This document shows positions 15,728 through 23,581 of a stretch of 64,000 bases of DNA, piece after piece (position 1 is the stretch's first letter; the number at the start of each line of letters is the position of its first letter). Below the pieces are notes generated by a model. That model was not told the origin of the DNA and did not search any database. It worked only from the letters and a program-made list of their open reading frames with translations. This DNA comes from Actinocorallia populi (GTDB taxonomy: Bacteria > Actinomycetota > Actinomycetes > Streptosporangiales > Streptosporangiaceae): positions 1 through 64,000 of the forward strand of contig NZ_PVZV01000005.1 of NCBI RefSeq assembly GCF_002995495.1, read 5' to 3'. Position numbers and translations under genes: made by a program.

Positions 15728-16203
15728 GGCCCCGGCTGGCGGTGGCCGCCACGAGCAAGGCCGAGGCGGTGCGCTCCGCCGGAGGCCTGATGTTCGACCG
15801 GGTGACGGCGGGCTGGGACGTCGTCGTCCTCACCGCAGACGGCGGGGACCCCCGTTCCCTGCGCATCCTCGGCGCCCGCTCCCTCGACCTGGACATCGCG
15901 CTGGCCTGCCGCTTCAACGGCATCCGCCCGCAGGTCATCGCCGTGGACGCGGGGCTGTGCGACGCCGACCCGCGCGTGCGCGGCCGCCTCCTGAAGGCGC
16001 TGGAGGAAGGCGGTTGCGAGGTGCGGATCTGCGGCGGCCACCGGACTGCCCCCGCCGTTTCCGGGACCCTCCGCCACCGCCTGAGCGCCGCCGCCCGCGC
16101 CTTCAAGGCCCAGGCCCTCGCCGCCGTCGCCACCTCCGAGACGGGCGGGATCGAGGAGGTCTTCCAGAAGGGGGACCTGTTCCACCACTCCAAGAGCGCC
16201 TGA
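15631..16203 (+). CDS. Conserved-looking hypothetical protein overlapping the TetR gene
   Basis: This is an up to 190-residue protein. The part from about residue 38 is convincing: SKAEAVRSAGGLMFDRVTAG, WDVVVLTADGG, a Leu/Ile-rich helix, RPQVIAVDAGLCDADPRVRG and a Cys-containing C-terminal third. The pattern suggests a compact alpha/beta fold. No family is recognised. The ATG at 15631 has AGAGG upstream but would overlap the TetR gene by 97 bp in another frame. A GTG at 15742 gives a shorter version without overlap, so the start is uncertain. A large hairpin follows the stop. Confidence 0.6.
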   Translation: MATRPFDSAGRDVQGVHPVTREPARPTLTAPLRPRLAVAATSKAEAVRSAGGLMFDRVTAGWDVVVLTADGGDPRSLRILGARSLDLDIALACRFNGIRPQVIAVDAGLCDADPRVRGRLLKALEEGGCEVRICGGHRTAPAVSGTLRHRLSAAARAFKAQALAAVATSETGGIEEVFQKGDLFHHSKSA

Positions 16204-16205
16204 CG

Positions 16206-16252
16206 CGCGGGGGTCCGGGGAGCCGTCGTGGAGGAGGCTCCCCGGACCCGCG
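16206..16252. terminator. Bidirectional hairpin terminator
   Basis: GGTCCGGGGAGCC and GGCTCCCCGGACC form a 13 bp stem, extended by CGCG pairs, around an 11-base loop. It separates the plus-strand hypothetical gene ending at 16203 from mftF ending at 16271 on the minus strand. Confidence 0.75.
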
Positions 16253-16270
16253 GGTCCTCCGGTGCGCGGC

Positions 16271-17692
16271 TCAGCCCCGCCTGCCCGGCCGGGGGAGCCG
16301 GACGGAGGGCAGCAGCGGCCGGAGGGAGCGGTGCCGCAGGGCGGAGGCGGCGACCCCCGAGCCGTAGGCGACGTCCTCGGCGAGCCGCAGCGCCGTGTAG
16401 CGGACGGGATCGAGCGCGGGCCGCCGGCACCACTCCAGGGCGACCGGGGCGAGCATGGCGGCGGCCGCGCCCCTGGCGAGGCGGCTGCGGCCGCCGGCCG
16501 CCAGGCACACCAGGCCCAGCGGCCACCACTCGCGGCGCAGCGCGTGGCCGAGGGCGGCGGCGTCGGCGACGACGCCCTTGCCGACGACAGACGCGCTGAG
16601 CGTCCGGCTCCCCGGCATGCCGGCCAGGCTCCGGTCGAGCAGCACCGCGGTGAGGGCGGCCGAGGCGGCGGCGGGCAGCGGGCGGCCGAGGGCCAGGCAG
16701 CCCAGCGTGAGCAGGTTCCAGCCCGACAGGTGAGCCGGGGCCAGCCGTCCGGGATGGCGCTCGGCCAGTGCGGCGGCCGACGTCCCGTACTCGTGGCGGC
16801 GCCGCGCCCAGGCCAGGAGGGCGAGCCGCGGCGTGTGGGCGACGCGGGCCTCCGGCTGGTAGCGCACGTTCAGGCCCCGGTCGGCGAGCCGCCAGACGAA
16901 GTCGACGTCCTCGCCGAGCCGCATCCCCTCGTCGAAGGGAAGGTCCGCCACGGCCTCCCTGCGCACGACCAGGGTCGCGGTGGGCACGAATCCCAGCTTC
17001 GCCCCCGGACGGACCAGCGCGGGCCGCGTCCCCATGTCGAGAGCCGACCGTGCGGCCTCGTACCGCGCCATGGCTCCCCGACCCCCGCCGTCCGGGACGA
17101 TCCGGGGCGCCACAGCCGCCACCTTGGGATCGTCGAAGTGCGGCAGGAGCAGGTCCAGCCACCCCTCCTCCGGGCGGCAGTCGGAGTCCACGAACGCGAC
17201 GAACGGCGTCCGCGCCAGCCGCAGCCCCGTGTTGCGCGCGGCGGCGGGACCCCGGTTGACCGCATGCCGCTCCAGCCGCACGCCGTAGGCCTCCGCCACG
17301 CGCCGCATCGGCTCGGGGTCGGGCGAACCGTCGTCCACGACGATCACCGGCACGCCCTTGACGGCCGTCAGGCAGCGCTCCAGCTCGTCCGTCCTCCCGA
17401 ACGCGGGGACGACGACCGTCACCTCGTGCGGACCGGGCCTGGGCGACGGGACCGGATGCGCGAAGCCGAGATCGAGCAGCTGCCGCCCCAGTGCCCGCTC
17501 CATGGCGGACGAGACGGCCACGCCCTCGCCTCCCGCACGCCGCCACTCCCGGAGGTGCGGCCTGGCCGCCTCCTTGAGCCGCACGACCTTCCAGGGCGCG
17601 CCGCCCGTGGCCACGAGCCCGTCGCCCCAGAAGGACGTCCGGGAGTCCAGCGCCACGGGGAAGCCCTGCGGCAGCGCGAAGGACCGTGTCAC
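16271..17692 (-). CDS. mftF: Mycofactocin glycosyltransferase MftF
   Basis: The 473-residue protein carries an N-terminal module typical of MftF (residues about 1-85) and then a GT2 catalytic domain: VTVVVPAFGR, VIVVDDGSPDP, NRGPAAARNTGLRLA and FVDSDCRPEEGW (DxD metal site). MftF adds a glucan chain to mycofactocin in mycobacteria. A C-terminal part with hydrophobic stretches may associate with the membrane. It begins with a GTG that overlaps the mftE stop (GTGA), making it the last gene of the mft operon. Confidence 0.93.
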   Translation of the reverse strand: MTRSFALPQGFPVALDSRTSFWGDGLVATGGAPWKVVRLKEAARPHLREWRRAGGEGVAVSSAMERALGRQLLDLGFAHPVPSPRPGPHEVTVVVPAFGRTDELERCLTAVKGVPVIVVDDGSPDPEPMRRVAEAYGVRLERHAVNRGPAAARNTGLRLARTPFVAFVDSDCRPEEGWLDLLLPHFDDPKVAAVAPRIVPDGGGRGAMARYEAARSALDMGTRPALVRPGAKLGFVPTATLVVRREAVADLPFDEGMRLGEDVDFVWRLADRGLNVRYQPEARVAHTPRLALLAWARRRHEYGTSAAALAERHPGRLAPAHLSGWNLLTLGCLALGRPLPAAASAALTAVLLDRSLAGMPGSRTLSASVVGKGVVADAAALGHALRREWWPLGLVCLAAGGRSRLARGAAAAMLAPVALEWCRRPALDPVRYTALRLAEDVAYGSGVAASALRHRSLRPLLPSVRLPRPGRRG

Positions 17693-18444
17693 GGATGCTC
17701 CACGGGCCGCAGGAGGCGGCCGCGGGTGTCGGCCCGGTTCGCGGCGATCCGGCGGACGGCGTCCGCGACCATCGCCTCGACGAGTTCGCGCCCCCGCTCC
17801 GCGGTGGCCCCGGACGGATCACCGAGCACGCCCGAAGGGGAGACGCCGCGCACGCCCCGGGCGACCAGCTCCGGCATGAGCGTGGCGAGCGGCCGGGTGT
17901 CACCGGGAACGGCCGCGTCCACGCGCACCAGCTCGGGCGCCAGGTGCAGCATCACCGAGGTCTCGGTGAACCCGGCATGGGCGTCGCCCCCCGGAGCCTC
18001 GCAGGACAGCCAGCCGGTGTCGTGGCCCTCGCCGCGCAGCTGCCCGACGGCGGAGCCGAGCGCGCGCACGTTCCCGCCGTGCCCGTTGACGAGGACCACC
18101 CGCCAGGCCCACGGGGTGAGCGAGCGCACCATCTCGAGCAGGAGCACGTGCAGCGCCTCGTGCCCGATGGAGATCGTCCCGGGGAAACCGCCGTGCTCAC
18201 CGCTGGCCCCGTACTCGACGGCGGGCGCCACCAGCACCGGCCCGGACGCCTCCGGAACGAGGGCGGCGGCCACCCGTTCGGCGACGGCGCGCGCGATCAC
18301 GGTGTCGGTGGAGAGCGGCAGGTGGGGCCCGTGCTGCTCGGTCGAGCCGACCGGCACGAGCACCAGGCCGCCCACCGGCACCGACGGCCAGGCGGTCTCC
18401 GCCAGCCGCACGGCGCCCTCCTCGGTCCCCCCGGGTCGTGTCAC
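17689..18444 (-). CDS. mftE: Mycofactocin peptidase MftE (creatininase family)
   Basis: The 251-residue creatininase-fold metallopeptidase shows the metal and active-site motifs GSTEQHGPHLPLSTDT (about residue 33), GASGEHGGFPGT, LVNGHGGN and AHAGFTETS. MftE cleaves the MftC-modified precursor to release the C-terminal Val-Tyr-derived product. I chose the GTG at 18444, which directly follows the mftD stop (1 base apart). It overlaps mftF by 4 bases. Confidence 0.94.
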   Translation of the reverse strand: MTRPGGTEEGAVRLAETAWPSVPVGGLVLVPVGSTEQHGPHLPLSTDTVIARAVAERVAAALVPEASGPVLVAPAVEYGASGEHGGFPGTISIGHEALHVLLLEMVRSLTPWAWRVVLVNGHGGNVRALGSAVGQLRGEGHDTGWLSCEAPGGDAHAGFTETSVMLHLAPELVRVDAAVPGDTRPLATLMPELVARGVRGVSPSGVLGDPSGATAERGRELVEAMVADAVRRIAANRADTRGRLLRPVEHP

Positions 18445-18445
18445 C

Positions 18446-19645
18446 TCAGCCCGCCGGCGCGTCTTCGACGTCCCCGCCGCCCAGGGTGACCTGGAAGTCG
18501 CGCGGGATGTAGAGGTCCGCGGGGGAGAGGTCGTGCACGCTGGAGTGGCCGAGGCCGAGGACGGCCGAGTCGAGGCCGCCGCGCATGATGTCCAGCACGT
18601 TCTCCACGCCGGCCTGCCCGTTGGCGGCCAGGCCCCACAGGTAGGCGCGGCCGATGAGGACGGCGCGGGCGCCCATGGCCAGGGCCTTGGCGACGTCGCC
18701 GCCGCGCCGGACGCCGCCGTCCAGCAGCACCTCCACCTGGTCGCCGACGGCCTCGGCGATGGCGGGCAGGAGGCGGATGGTGGCGGGCGTGGTGTCGAGG
18801 TTGTTGCCGCCGTGGTTGGACACCGACAGCGCGGTGACGCCGAGGTCGGCGGCACGCCTGGCGTCGTCGACGCGGGTGACGCCCTTGAGCATGAAGGGCC
18901 CGCCCCACTCCTCACGCAGCCACTTGACGTCCTCCCAGGTGGGGGGAGGGGTCTGCATCCACTCGTAGTAGGCGCCGAAGAACGTGGGGGCCTCGCCGCC
19001 GGGCGGCTGGAGGTTGGGCGCGGTCAGGTCCGGGATCTTGCCGGTCTTGCCGAACCGCCACAGCCACCCCGGCCGGTTGACGACCTTGGGGGCCAGCTTC
19101 ACCATCGTCTTGAGGTCGACCCGCTCGGGGATGGCGGGGCTGCCCCAGTCGCGGCCGTTGGAGAACGACCAGTCCAGGGTGGCGATGAGGGCCTTGGCAC
19201 CGGCCTTCTTCGCCCGCTCCATGCGCTGGGACATCGCCTCGCGGGTGCCCGTCCAGTACATCTGGTAGAAGACGTTGGGGTTGGCGGCGCAGACGTCCTC
19301 CACCGACCGGCTCGCGAACGAGCTGAGCCCCATGATCACGCCCCGGTTCGCGGCGGCGCGGGCCACCGCGACCTCGCCCTCGGGGTCCACGGCCTGCACC
19401 CCGGTGGGGGAGATCATGACGGGGAACGACGACTCCACCCCCATGATCGTGGTGGCCAGGTCGCGTTCGGCGTGGTGGCCGACGACCTTCGGCGCGAAAC
19501 CCAGGTCGGCGAACGCCTTGGTGTTGTCGCTGATGGTGCGCCCGCGCTCGGACCCGGCGACCAGCGCGCCGTAGACCATGCCGGGCAGCCGCTTCTTGGC
19601 CCGCCGCTGGGCCTCGGCGACGGTCTCGAACCAGGTGTTGCTCAT
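18446..19645 (-). CDS. mftD: Mycofactocin FMN-dependent oxidase MftD
   Basis: The 399-residue FMN enzyme belongs to the alpha-hydroxy-acid oxidase (LldD) fold: FPVMISPTGVQAV near residue 95, FMLKGVTRVDDARRAADLG with the flavin Lys, SVSNHGGNNLD with the active-site His/Gly-Gly-Asn, and LDGGVRRGGDVAKALAMGA binding FMN phosphate. MftD oxidatively deaminates the pyrrolidinone intermediate to the redox-active premycofactocin. The ATG at 19645 (MSNTWFETV) is the natural start, and the frame upstream of it is antisense-like shadow over mftC. It lies 23 bases after mftC. Confidence 0.95.
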   Translation of the reverse strand: MSNTWFETVAEAQRRAKKRLPGMVYGALVAGSERGRTISDNTKAFADLGFAPKVVGHHAERDLATTIMGVESSFPVMISPTGVQAVDPEGEVAVARAAANRGVIMGLSSFASRSVEDVCAANPNVFYQMYWTGTREAMSQRMERAKKAGAKALIATLDWSFSNGRDWGSPAIPERVDLKTMVKLAPKVVNRPGWLWRFGKTGKIPDLTAPNLQPPGGEAPTFFGAYYEWMQTPPPTWEDVKWLREEWGGPFMLKGVTRVDDARRAADLGVTALSVSNHGGNNLDTTPATIRLLPAIAEAVGDQVEVLLDGGVRRGGDVAKALAMGARAVLIGRAYLWGLAANGQAGVENVLDIMRGGLDSAVLGLGHSSVHDLSPADLYIPRDFQVTLGGGDVEDAPAG

Positions 19646-19668
19646 GGGGCTCTCTTCGGGAAGGAGGG

Positions 19669-20892
19669 TCAGGAAAGGCTCAGCCCGGCCAGGGGGTCCT
19701 CGGCGCAGGCGCTCACCGGAGGGCGCTCGGGACGGCGGGTGCTGAGGGTGACGGGCACCGGCCGCGGCTTGCGGGGCGCGCGGCGGGAGTGGTCGGCGGA
19801 CGGCTTGGGGATGTTCGCCCGGTCCTCGGGCCGCTGGGCGAGCAGCGCCTCGCCGTAGCCCTGGACGCATTCGGGGTCGGGGCCGTCCAGGGGGATGCCG
19901 GTGAAGAACTTCGCGGCCATGCAGCCGCCCTTGCAGGTGTCGTAGAAGGAGCAGGACGAGCAGGCGCCGCCCGTCTGCGGCTCGCGCAGCTCGCGGAACA
20001 GCTCCGACCCGCGCCACACCCCGGCGAAGCCGCCCTGCTCGCGGACGTTCCCGGCGAGGAACTCGTCGTGGATGGCGAACGGGCAGGCGTAGACGTCGCC
20101 GACCGGGTCGATCAGGCAGACGACGCGCCCGGCGCCGCACAGGTTCAGGCCCGGCAGGGCCTGGCCGTAGGCCGACAGGTGGAAGAAGGAGTCGCCGGTC
20201 AGGACCTGGTCGCCGTTGGCGATCAGCCAGTCGTACAGCTCGCGCTGCTGGCCGGGCAGGGGGTGCAGCTCGTCCCACACGTCGGCGCCGCGGCCGGACG
20301 GGCGCAGCCGGGTCAGCCGCAGCTGGGCGCCGTAGCGGTCGGCGATCGCCTTGAACTCGTCCATCTGCGGGATGTTGTGGCGGGTGCACACGACCGACAG
20401 CTTGAAGTTCTTCATCCCGGCGTCGTGCAGGTTCTGCATGGCGCGGACGGCGGTGTCGTAGGAGCCGGGGCCGCGGACGGCGTCGTTGACCTCGGGCGTG
20501 GCGCCGTCGAGGGAGATCTGGACGTCGACGTAGTCGTTGGCGGCCAGGCGGCGGGCGGCCTCGGGGGTGATGCGCACGCCGTTGGTGGAGAACTTCACGC
20601 CCACGCTGTGGGAGGTGGCGTAGTCCAGCAGCTCCCAGAAGTCCGGCCGCACGGTCGGCTCGCCGCCGCCGATGTTGACGTAGAAGACCTGCATCGCCTG
20701 GAGCTCGTCGATGACGGCCTTGCACTCGTCGGTGGACAGCTCGCGCGGGTCGCGCCGGCCGGAGCTGGACAGGCAGTGCTCGCACGCCAGGTTGCAGGCG
20801 TACGTCAGTTCCCAGGTCAGGCAGATCGGGGAGTTCAGCCCGTGTTCGAACAGGTCGACCAGCCGGGGGCTCCGGTCGGGCGCGATGGTCAT
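19669..20892 (-). CDS. mftC: Mycofactocin radical SAM maturase MftC
   Basis: The 407-residue radical SAM/SPASM enzyme has the CxxxCxxC cluster motif in TYACNLACEHC (about residue 33), NIGGGEPTVRPDF, and SPASM-domain cysteines in NLCGAGRVVCLIDPVGDVYACPF and GACSSCSFYDTCKGGC. MftC decarboxylates the C-terminal Tyr of MftA and cross-links it to the preceding Val. A Pro/Arg-rich tail (about residues 355-407) extends past the SPASM domain. Its ATG overlaps mftB by 4 bases. Confidence 0.96.
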   Translation of the reverse strand: MTIAPDRSPRLVDLFEHGLNSPICLTWELTYACNLACEHCLSSSGRRDPRELSTDECKAVIDELQAMQVFYVNIGGGEPTVRPDFWELLDYATSHSVGVKFSTNGVRITPEAARRLAANDYVDVQISLDGATPEVNDAVRGPGSYDTAVRAMQNLHDAGMKNFKLSVVCTRHNIPQMDEFKAIADRYGAQLRLTRLRPSGRGADVWDELHPLPGQQRELYDWLIANGDQVLTGDSFFHLSAYGQALPGLNLCGAGRVVCLIDPVGDVYACPFAIHDEFLAGNVREQGGFAGVWRGSELFRELREPQTGGACSSCSFYDTCKGGCMAAKFFTGIPLDGPDPECVQGYGEALLAQRPEDRANIPKPSADHSRRAPRKPRPVPVTLSTRRPERPPVSACAEDPLAGLSLS

Positions 20893-21167
20893 GGGGCGGT
20901 CCTTTCGACGACCATGGACGACTGGACGAGCGCCGCCAGCGCGATGCCGTAGCGGGGCAGGTCCGGGTCGGGGACGCCCGCCGCCGCGCAGGCGGCGCGG
21001 GCGGAGGGCGCGTCCCGCAGGCCGCGCACGACCTCCAGCAGCGTCAGGTCCTTGAGGAACGACAGCTTGCGGGTGCCGAAGTGGTACAGCAGCGCCCCGA
21101 AGGGTTCGGGCCGCACCGAGACCTGCGGGTGCAGGTCCCAGGCGCGGTCCAGGTCGATCTGCGACAT
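20889..21167 (-). CDS. mftB: Mycofactocin peptide chaperone MftB
   Basis: This 92-residue PqqD-like RiPP recognition element has the winged-helix core WDLHPQVSVRPEPFGALLYHFGTRKLSFLKD (first strands) and the following helices LLEVVRGL and ALAALVQSSMV. It binds the MftA leader and presents the core to MftC. It starts 10 bases after mftA and overlaps mftC by 4 bases. Confidence 0.95.
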   Translation of the reverse strand: MSQIDLDRAWDLHPQVSVRPEPFGALLYHFGTRKLSFLKDLTLLEVVRGLRDAPSARAACAAAGVPDPDLPRYGIALAALVQSSMVVERTAP

Positions 21168-21177
21168 CCCGGCGGTC

Positions 21178-21273
21178 TTAGTAGACGCCGCACATGCCGT
21201 CGATCGAGACCTCCTCGATCAGCGACTCGACGACGGACTCCTCGTTCTCCAGGGGGGCCTGTGCCTCGTTCAT
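21178..21273 (-). CDS. mftA: Mycofactocin precursor peptide MftA (31 aa)
   Basis: This is a 31-codon gene too short for ordinary gene finders. The peptide has an acidic leader (NEAQAPLENEESVVESLIEE) and ends in the family signature IDGMCGVY, whose last two residues, Val30-Tyr31, are the atoms kept in mycofactocin. The ATG at 21273 is preceded by GAGGAGA 6-8 bases upstream and the stop is TAA at 21178. Position directly before mftB and mftC confirms the assignment. Confidence 0.97.
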   Translation of the reverse strand: MNEAQAPLENEESVVESLIEEVSIDGMCGVY

Positions 21274-21314
21274 GGCGCTCTCCTCTCGTTTCGCGGCCGG
21301 ATCGTGAGCTGGGC

Positions 21315-21355
21315 TTCACACCGGCGGGGCTTGAGGGGATACTAAATGCATCAAG
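21315..21355. promoter_or_regulatory. Shared mftA/mftG divergent promoter with inverted repeat
   Basis: Only 101 bases separate mftA from mftG. On the plus strand TTCACA (21315) and GATACT (21338) are spaced by 17 bp. On the minus strand TAGTAT covers the same AT-rich centre. The inverted repeat CTTGA (21330-21334) / TCAAG (21351-21355) brackets both -10 regions and is a candidate site for MftR. Confidence 0.5.
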
Positions 21356-21374
21356 TGCCAAAAGGAAGGCCGCC

Positions 21375-22916
21375 ATGGGAGTTCCCGATGTCCTGGTGGT
21401 CGGCGCGGGCGGGAGCGGAGCGGTGCTGGCGGCACGGCTCAGCGCGGATCCCGCCCGCGAGGTCCTGCTGCTGGAGGCGGGTCCCGTGCCGCGGAGCCTC
21501 GCGGAGTTCCCGCCGGAACTGCTGGACGCGCGCGTCGTCCCCGGCGCGCAGCCGGGTAGCGAGTTCGTCACCCACCATCCCGCGCACCTCACCCCCGACC
21601 GCCCGTACGCCGCGCCCCGCGGCCGGGTCCTCGGCGGCTCGACGACCGTGAACGGCGGCTACTTCGTCCGGGCGCGGCGCGAGGACTTCGACCGCTGGTC
21701 GGTCCAGGGCGGCCCGGCCTGGTCCTATGAGCGGGCGCTGCCGCTCCTGCGCGCCCTGGAGAACGATCTCGACCTGGGGGCCGGGCCGCTGCACGGCGAC
21801 AGGGGACCGGTCCGGATCTCCCGCACCGACCTGAGCCACCCCGCCGCCGAGGCCTTCCGCGCCGCCGCCAAGGAGCGCGGCCTCCCCGAGGAGCACGACA
21901 AGAACGCGCAGGACGAACCGGGCTTCGGCCCCGTCCCGTCGAACGCCGTCGGCGGCCTGCGGATCAACACCGGCCTGGCCTACCTGGCCGAGGCGGCCGC
22001 CCGGCCCAACCTCACCGTGCGGGGCGGCTGCACGGTGCGCTCGGTGCGCTTCTCCGGGAACCGCGCGACCGGCGTGGAGGTCGAGCACGCCGGGCGCAGG
22101 AGCGTGGTGGAGGCAGGGGAGATCGTCCTGTGCGCGGGGGCCTTCGGCTCGGCGCACCTGCTGCACCTGTCGGGGATCGGGCCGGGGGAGGACCTCGCAC
22201 GCCTGGGCGTCCCCGTCGTCCAGGACCTTCCCGCCGTCGGAGCCGCGCTCGGCGACCACCCGCAGGTGGTCCTGGAGTGGACGCCCCGGGAGCCGATGGC
22301 GGCCCCGGCCGGCTCCTGGCTCGGCGGCGCGCTGCACCTGACGTCCTCCGGCGGCGAGCACCGGGGAGACCTGGAGATCCTGCAGTCCCTGGTGCCCCTG
22401 ACGGCGCTGATCGGGGGGACGGCGGCTCCCGGCTCCCCGCTGGCCTTCCTCCTCTCGGACCAGGCGCCCCGGCGGAGCGGCGGGCTGCGCACGGAGTCGG
22501 CGGACCCGGCGGTGCCGCCGCACATCGACTACGGCTACCTGGAGACGGAGGCCGACCGGCGGAGGCTCCGGGAGGCGGTCCGCGCGACGGCGTCGCTGCT
22601 CGCCACGAGCGCCTTCACGGAGATCTCCTCCGGGCTGCTGGAGCCCGGTCCCCGGACGCTCGACGACGACCGCGCCCTCGACCTGTGGATCCGCTCCCGC
22701 CTCGGCACCTCCCAGCACACCTGCGGCACCGTCCCGATGGGCTCCGCCGGGGATCCGTCCGCCGCCGTCGACGGCCACGGCAGGGTGCACGGCGTGCGGG
22801 GGCTGCGCGTCGCCGACACCTCGATCCTGCCCACGGCCCCCCTACGGGGCCCCGCCGCCACGGCCGTCCTCATCGGGGAGCTCGTCGCCGACGCGATGAT
22901 CCGGGAGGTCCGCTGA
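21375..22916 (+). CDS. mftG: Mycofactocin-associated GMC oxidoreductase MftG
   Basis: The 513-residue glucose-methanol-choline oxidoreductase has the N-terminal FAD motif VVGAGGSGAVLAARL followed by LLLEAG, the GMC signature GRVLGGSTTVNGGYFVRAR, a substrate domain, and the C-terminal active-site segment TSQHTCGTVPMGSAGD with His. MftG links reduced mycofactocin to the respiratory chain in mycobacterial ethanol metabolism. The ATG at 21375 follows AAAGGAAGG. Its last 75 bases overlap the end of mftR on the other strand. Confidence 0.93.
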   Translation: MGVPDVLVVGAGGSGAVLAARLSADPAREVLLLEAGPVPRSLAEFPPELLDARVVPGAQPGSEFVTHHPAHLTPDRPYAAPRGRVLGGSTTVNGGYFVRARREDFDRWSVQGGPAWSYERALPLLRALENDLDLGAGPLHGDRGPVRISRTDLSHPAAEAFRAAAKERGLPEEHDKNAQDEPGFGPVPSNAVGGLRINTGLAYLAEAAARPNLTVRGGCTVRSVRFSGNRATGVEVEHAGRRSVVEAGEIVLCAGAFGSAHLLHLSGIGPGEDLARLGVPVVQDLPAVGAALGDHPQVVLEWTPREPMAAPAGSWLGGALHLTSSGGEHRGDLEILQSLVPLTALIGGTAAPGSPLAFLLSDQAPRRSGGLRTESADPAVPPHIDYGYLETEADRRRLREAVRATASLLATSAFTEISSGLLEPGPRTLDDDRALDLWIRSRLGTSQHTCGTVPMGSAGDPSAAVDGHGRVHGVRGLRVADTSILPTAPLRGPAATAVLIGELVADAMIREVR

Positions 22917-23483
22917 GGCCAGCCCCTCACCCGTCCGGCGGATGGCCTCGTCGAGCAGCGCGGACAGCTCCGTGTCCGGCTCGGCCGCCAGCCAGTGCTC
23001 GTACGCGGCGATCGCGGCGGCCAGCACGGTGTACCCGGCGAGCCGGGGGAACATCGCGGACGGCGGCAGCCCGGAGCGCTCGGCCGCGAAGTCCCGGACG
23101 ATCCGCCGCCAGGAGGCGTAGCGCAGGGTCGCGTCGGCCTGCAGCGTCGGCACCCGCAGGATGAGCCGCATGCGCTGCCGGTGCCAGGGCACGTCCTCGG
23201 GATCGAAGCGGTTGAACTCCACGACGGCCCCGCGCAGCGCGGTCATCATCGGCGTGCGCGGATCCGTCCCGGCCAGCAGCTCCCGGAACCGCTGCAGATG
23301 GCCCTCGAAGTCCCCCCACACCAGGTCGTTCTTGGACTGGAAGTAGCGGAAGAACGTCCTCCGCCCGATCCCCGCGGCCCCCGCGATGTCGTCGACCGTG
23401 GTCTCGTCGAAGCCCTTGCGCGCGAACAGCTCGAAGGCCAGCCGCTCCAGCGCCGCCCGCGACGTCGCCTTCGGCCTGCCCAT
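22842..23483 (-). CDS. mftR: Mycofactocin-system TetR regulator MftR
   Basis: The 213-residue TetR protein has the HTH in RAALERLAFELFARKGFDETTVDDIAGAAGIGRRTFFRYFQSKNDLVWG, characteristic of MftR. The C-terminal domain has the PWHRQRMRLILRVPTLQADA segment of this subfamily. In mycobacteria MftR represses the mft genes and is released by long-chain acyl-CoAs. I chose the ATG at 23483 (MGRPKATSR), and a further upstream in-frame start is possible. It converges on mftG with a 75 bp antisense overlap of the two 3' ends. Confidence 0.9.
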   Translation of the reverse strand: MGRPKATSRAALERLAFELFARKGFDETTVDDIAGAAGIGRRTFFRYFQSKNDLVWGDFEGHLQRFRELLAGTDPRTPMMTALRGAVVEFNRFDPEDVPWHRQRMRLILRVPTLQADATLRYASWRRIVRDFAAERSGLPPSAMFPRLAGYTVLAAAIAAYEHWLAAEPDTELSALLDEAIRRTGEGLASADLPDHRVGDELPDEDGRGGGAP

Positions 23484-23581
23484 GACCGCCTGCCGGCCGC
23501 CGCTCCCTCTCCCTGCCACGACTCCAGGGTGTCACGAAGGGACGGCGGCTCGGCGGCAACTCCCGACATCCAAGGGGTTGT

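Noticed and set aside
16262-19858. A 1198-codon open frame on the plus strand
   Set aside because: It is antisense to mftF, mftE and mftD, which have clear motifs. Its composition is that of a reverse-strand shadow.
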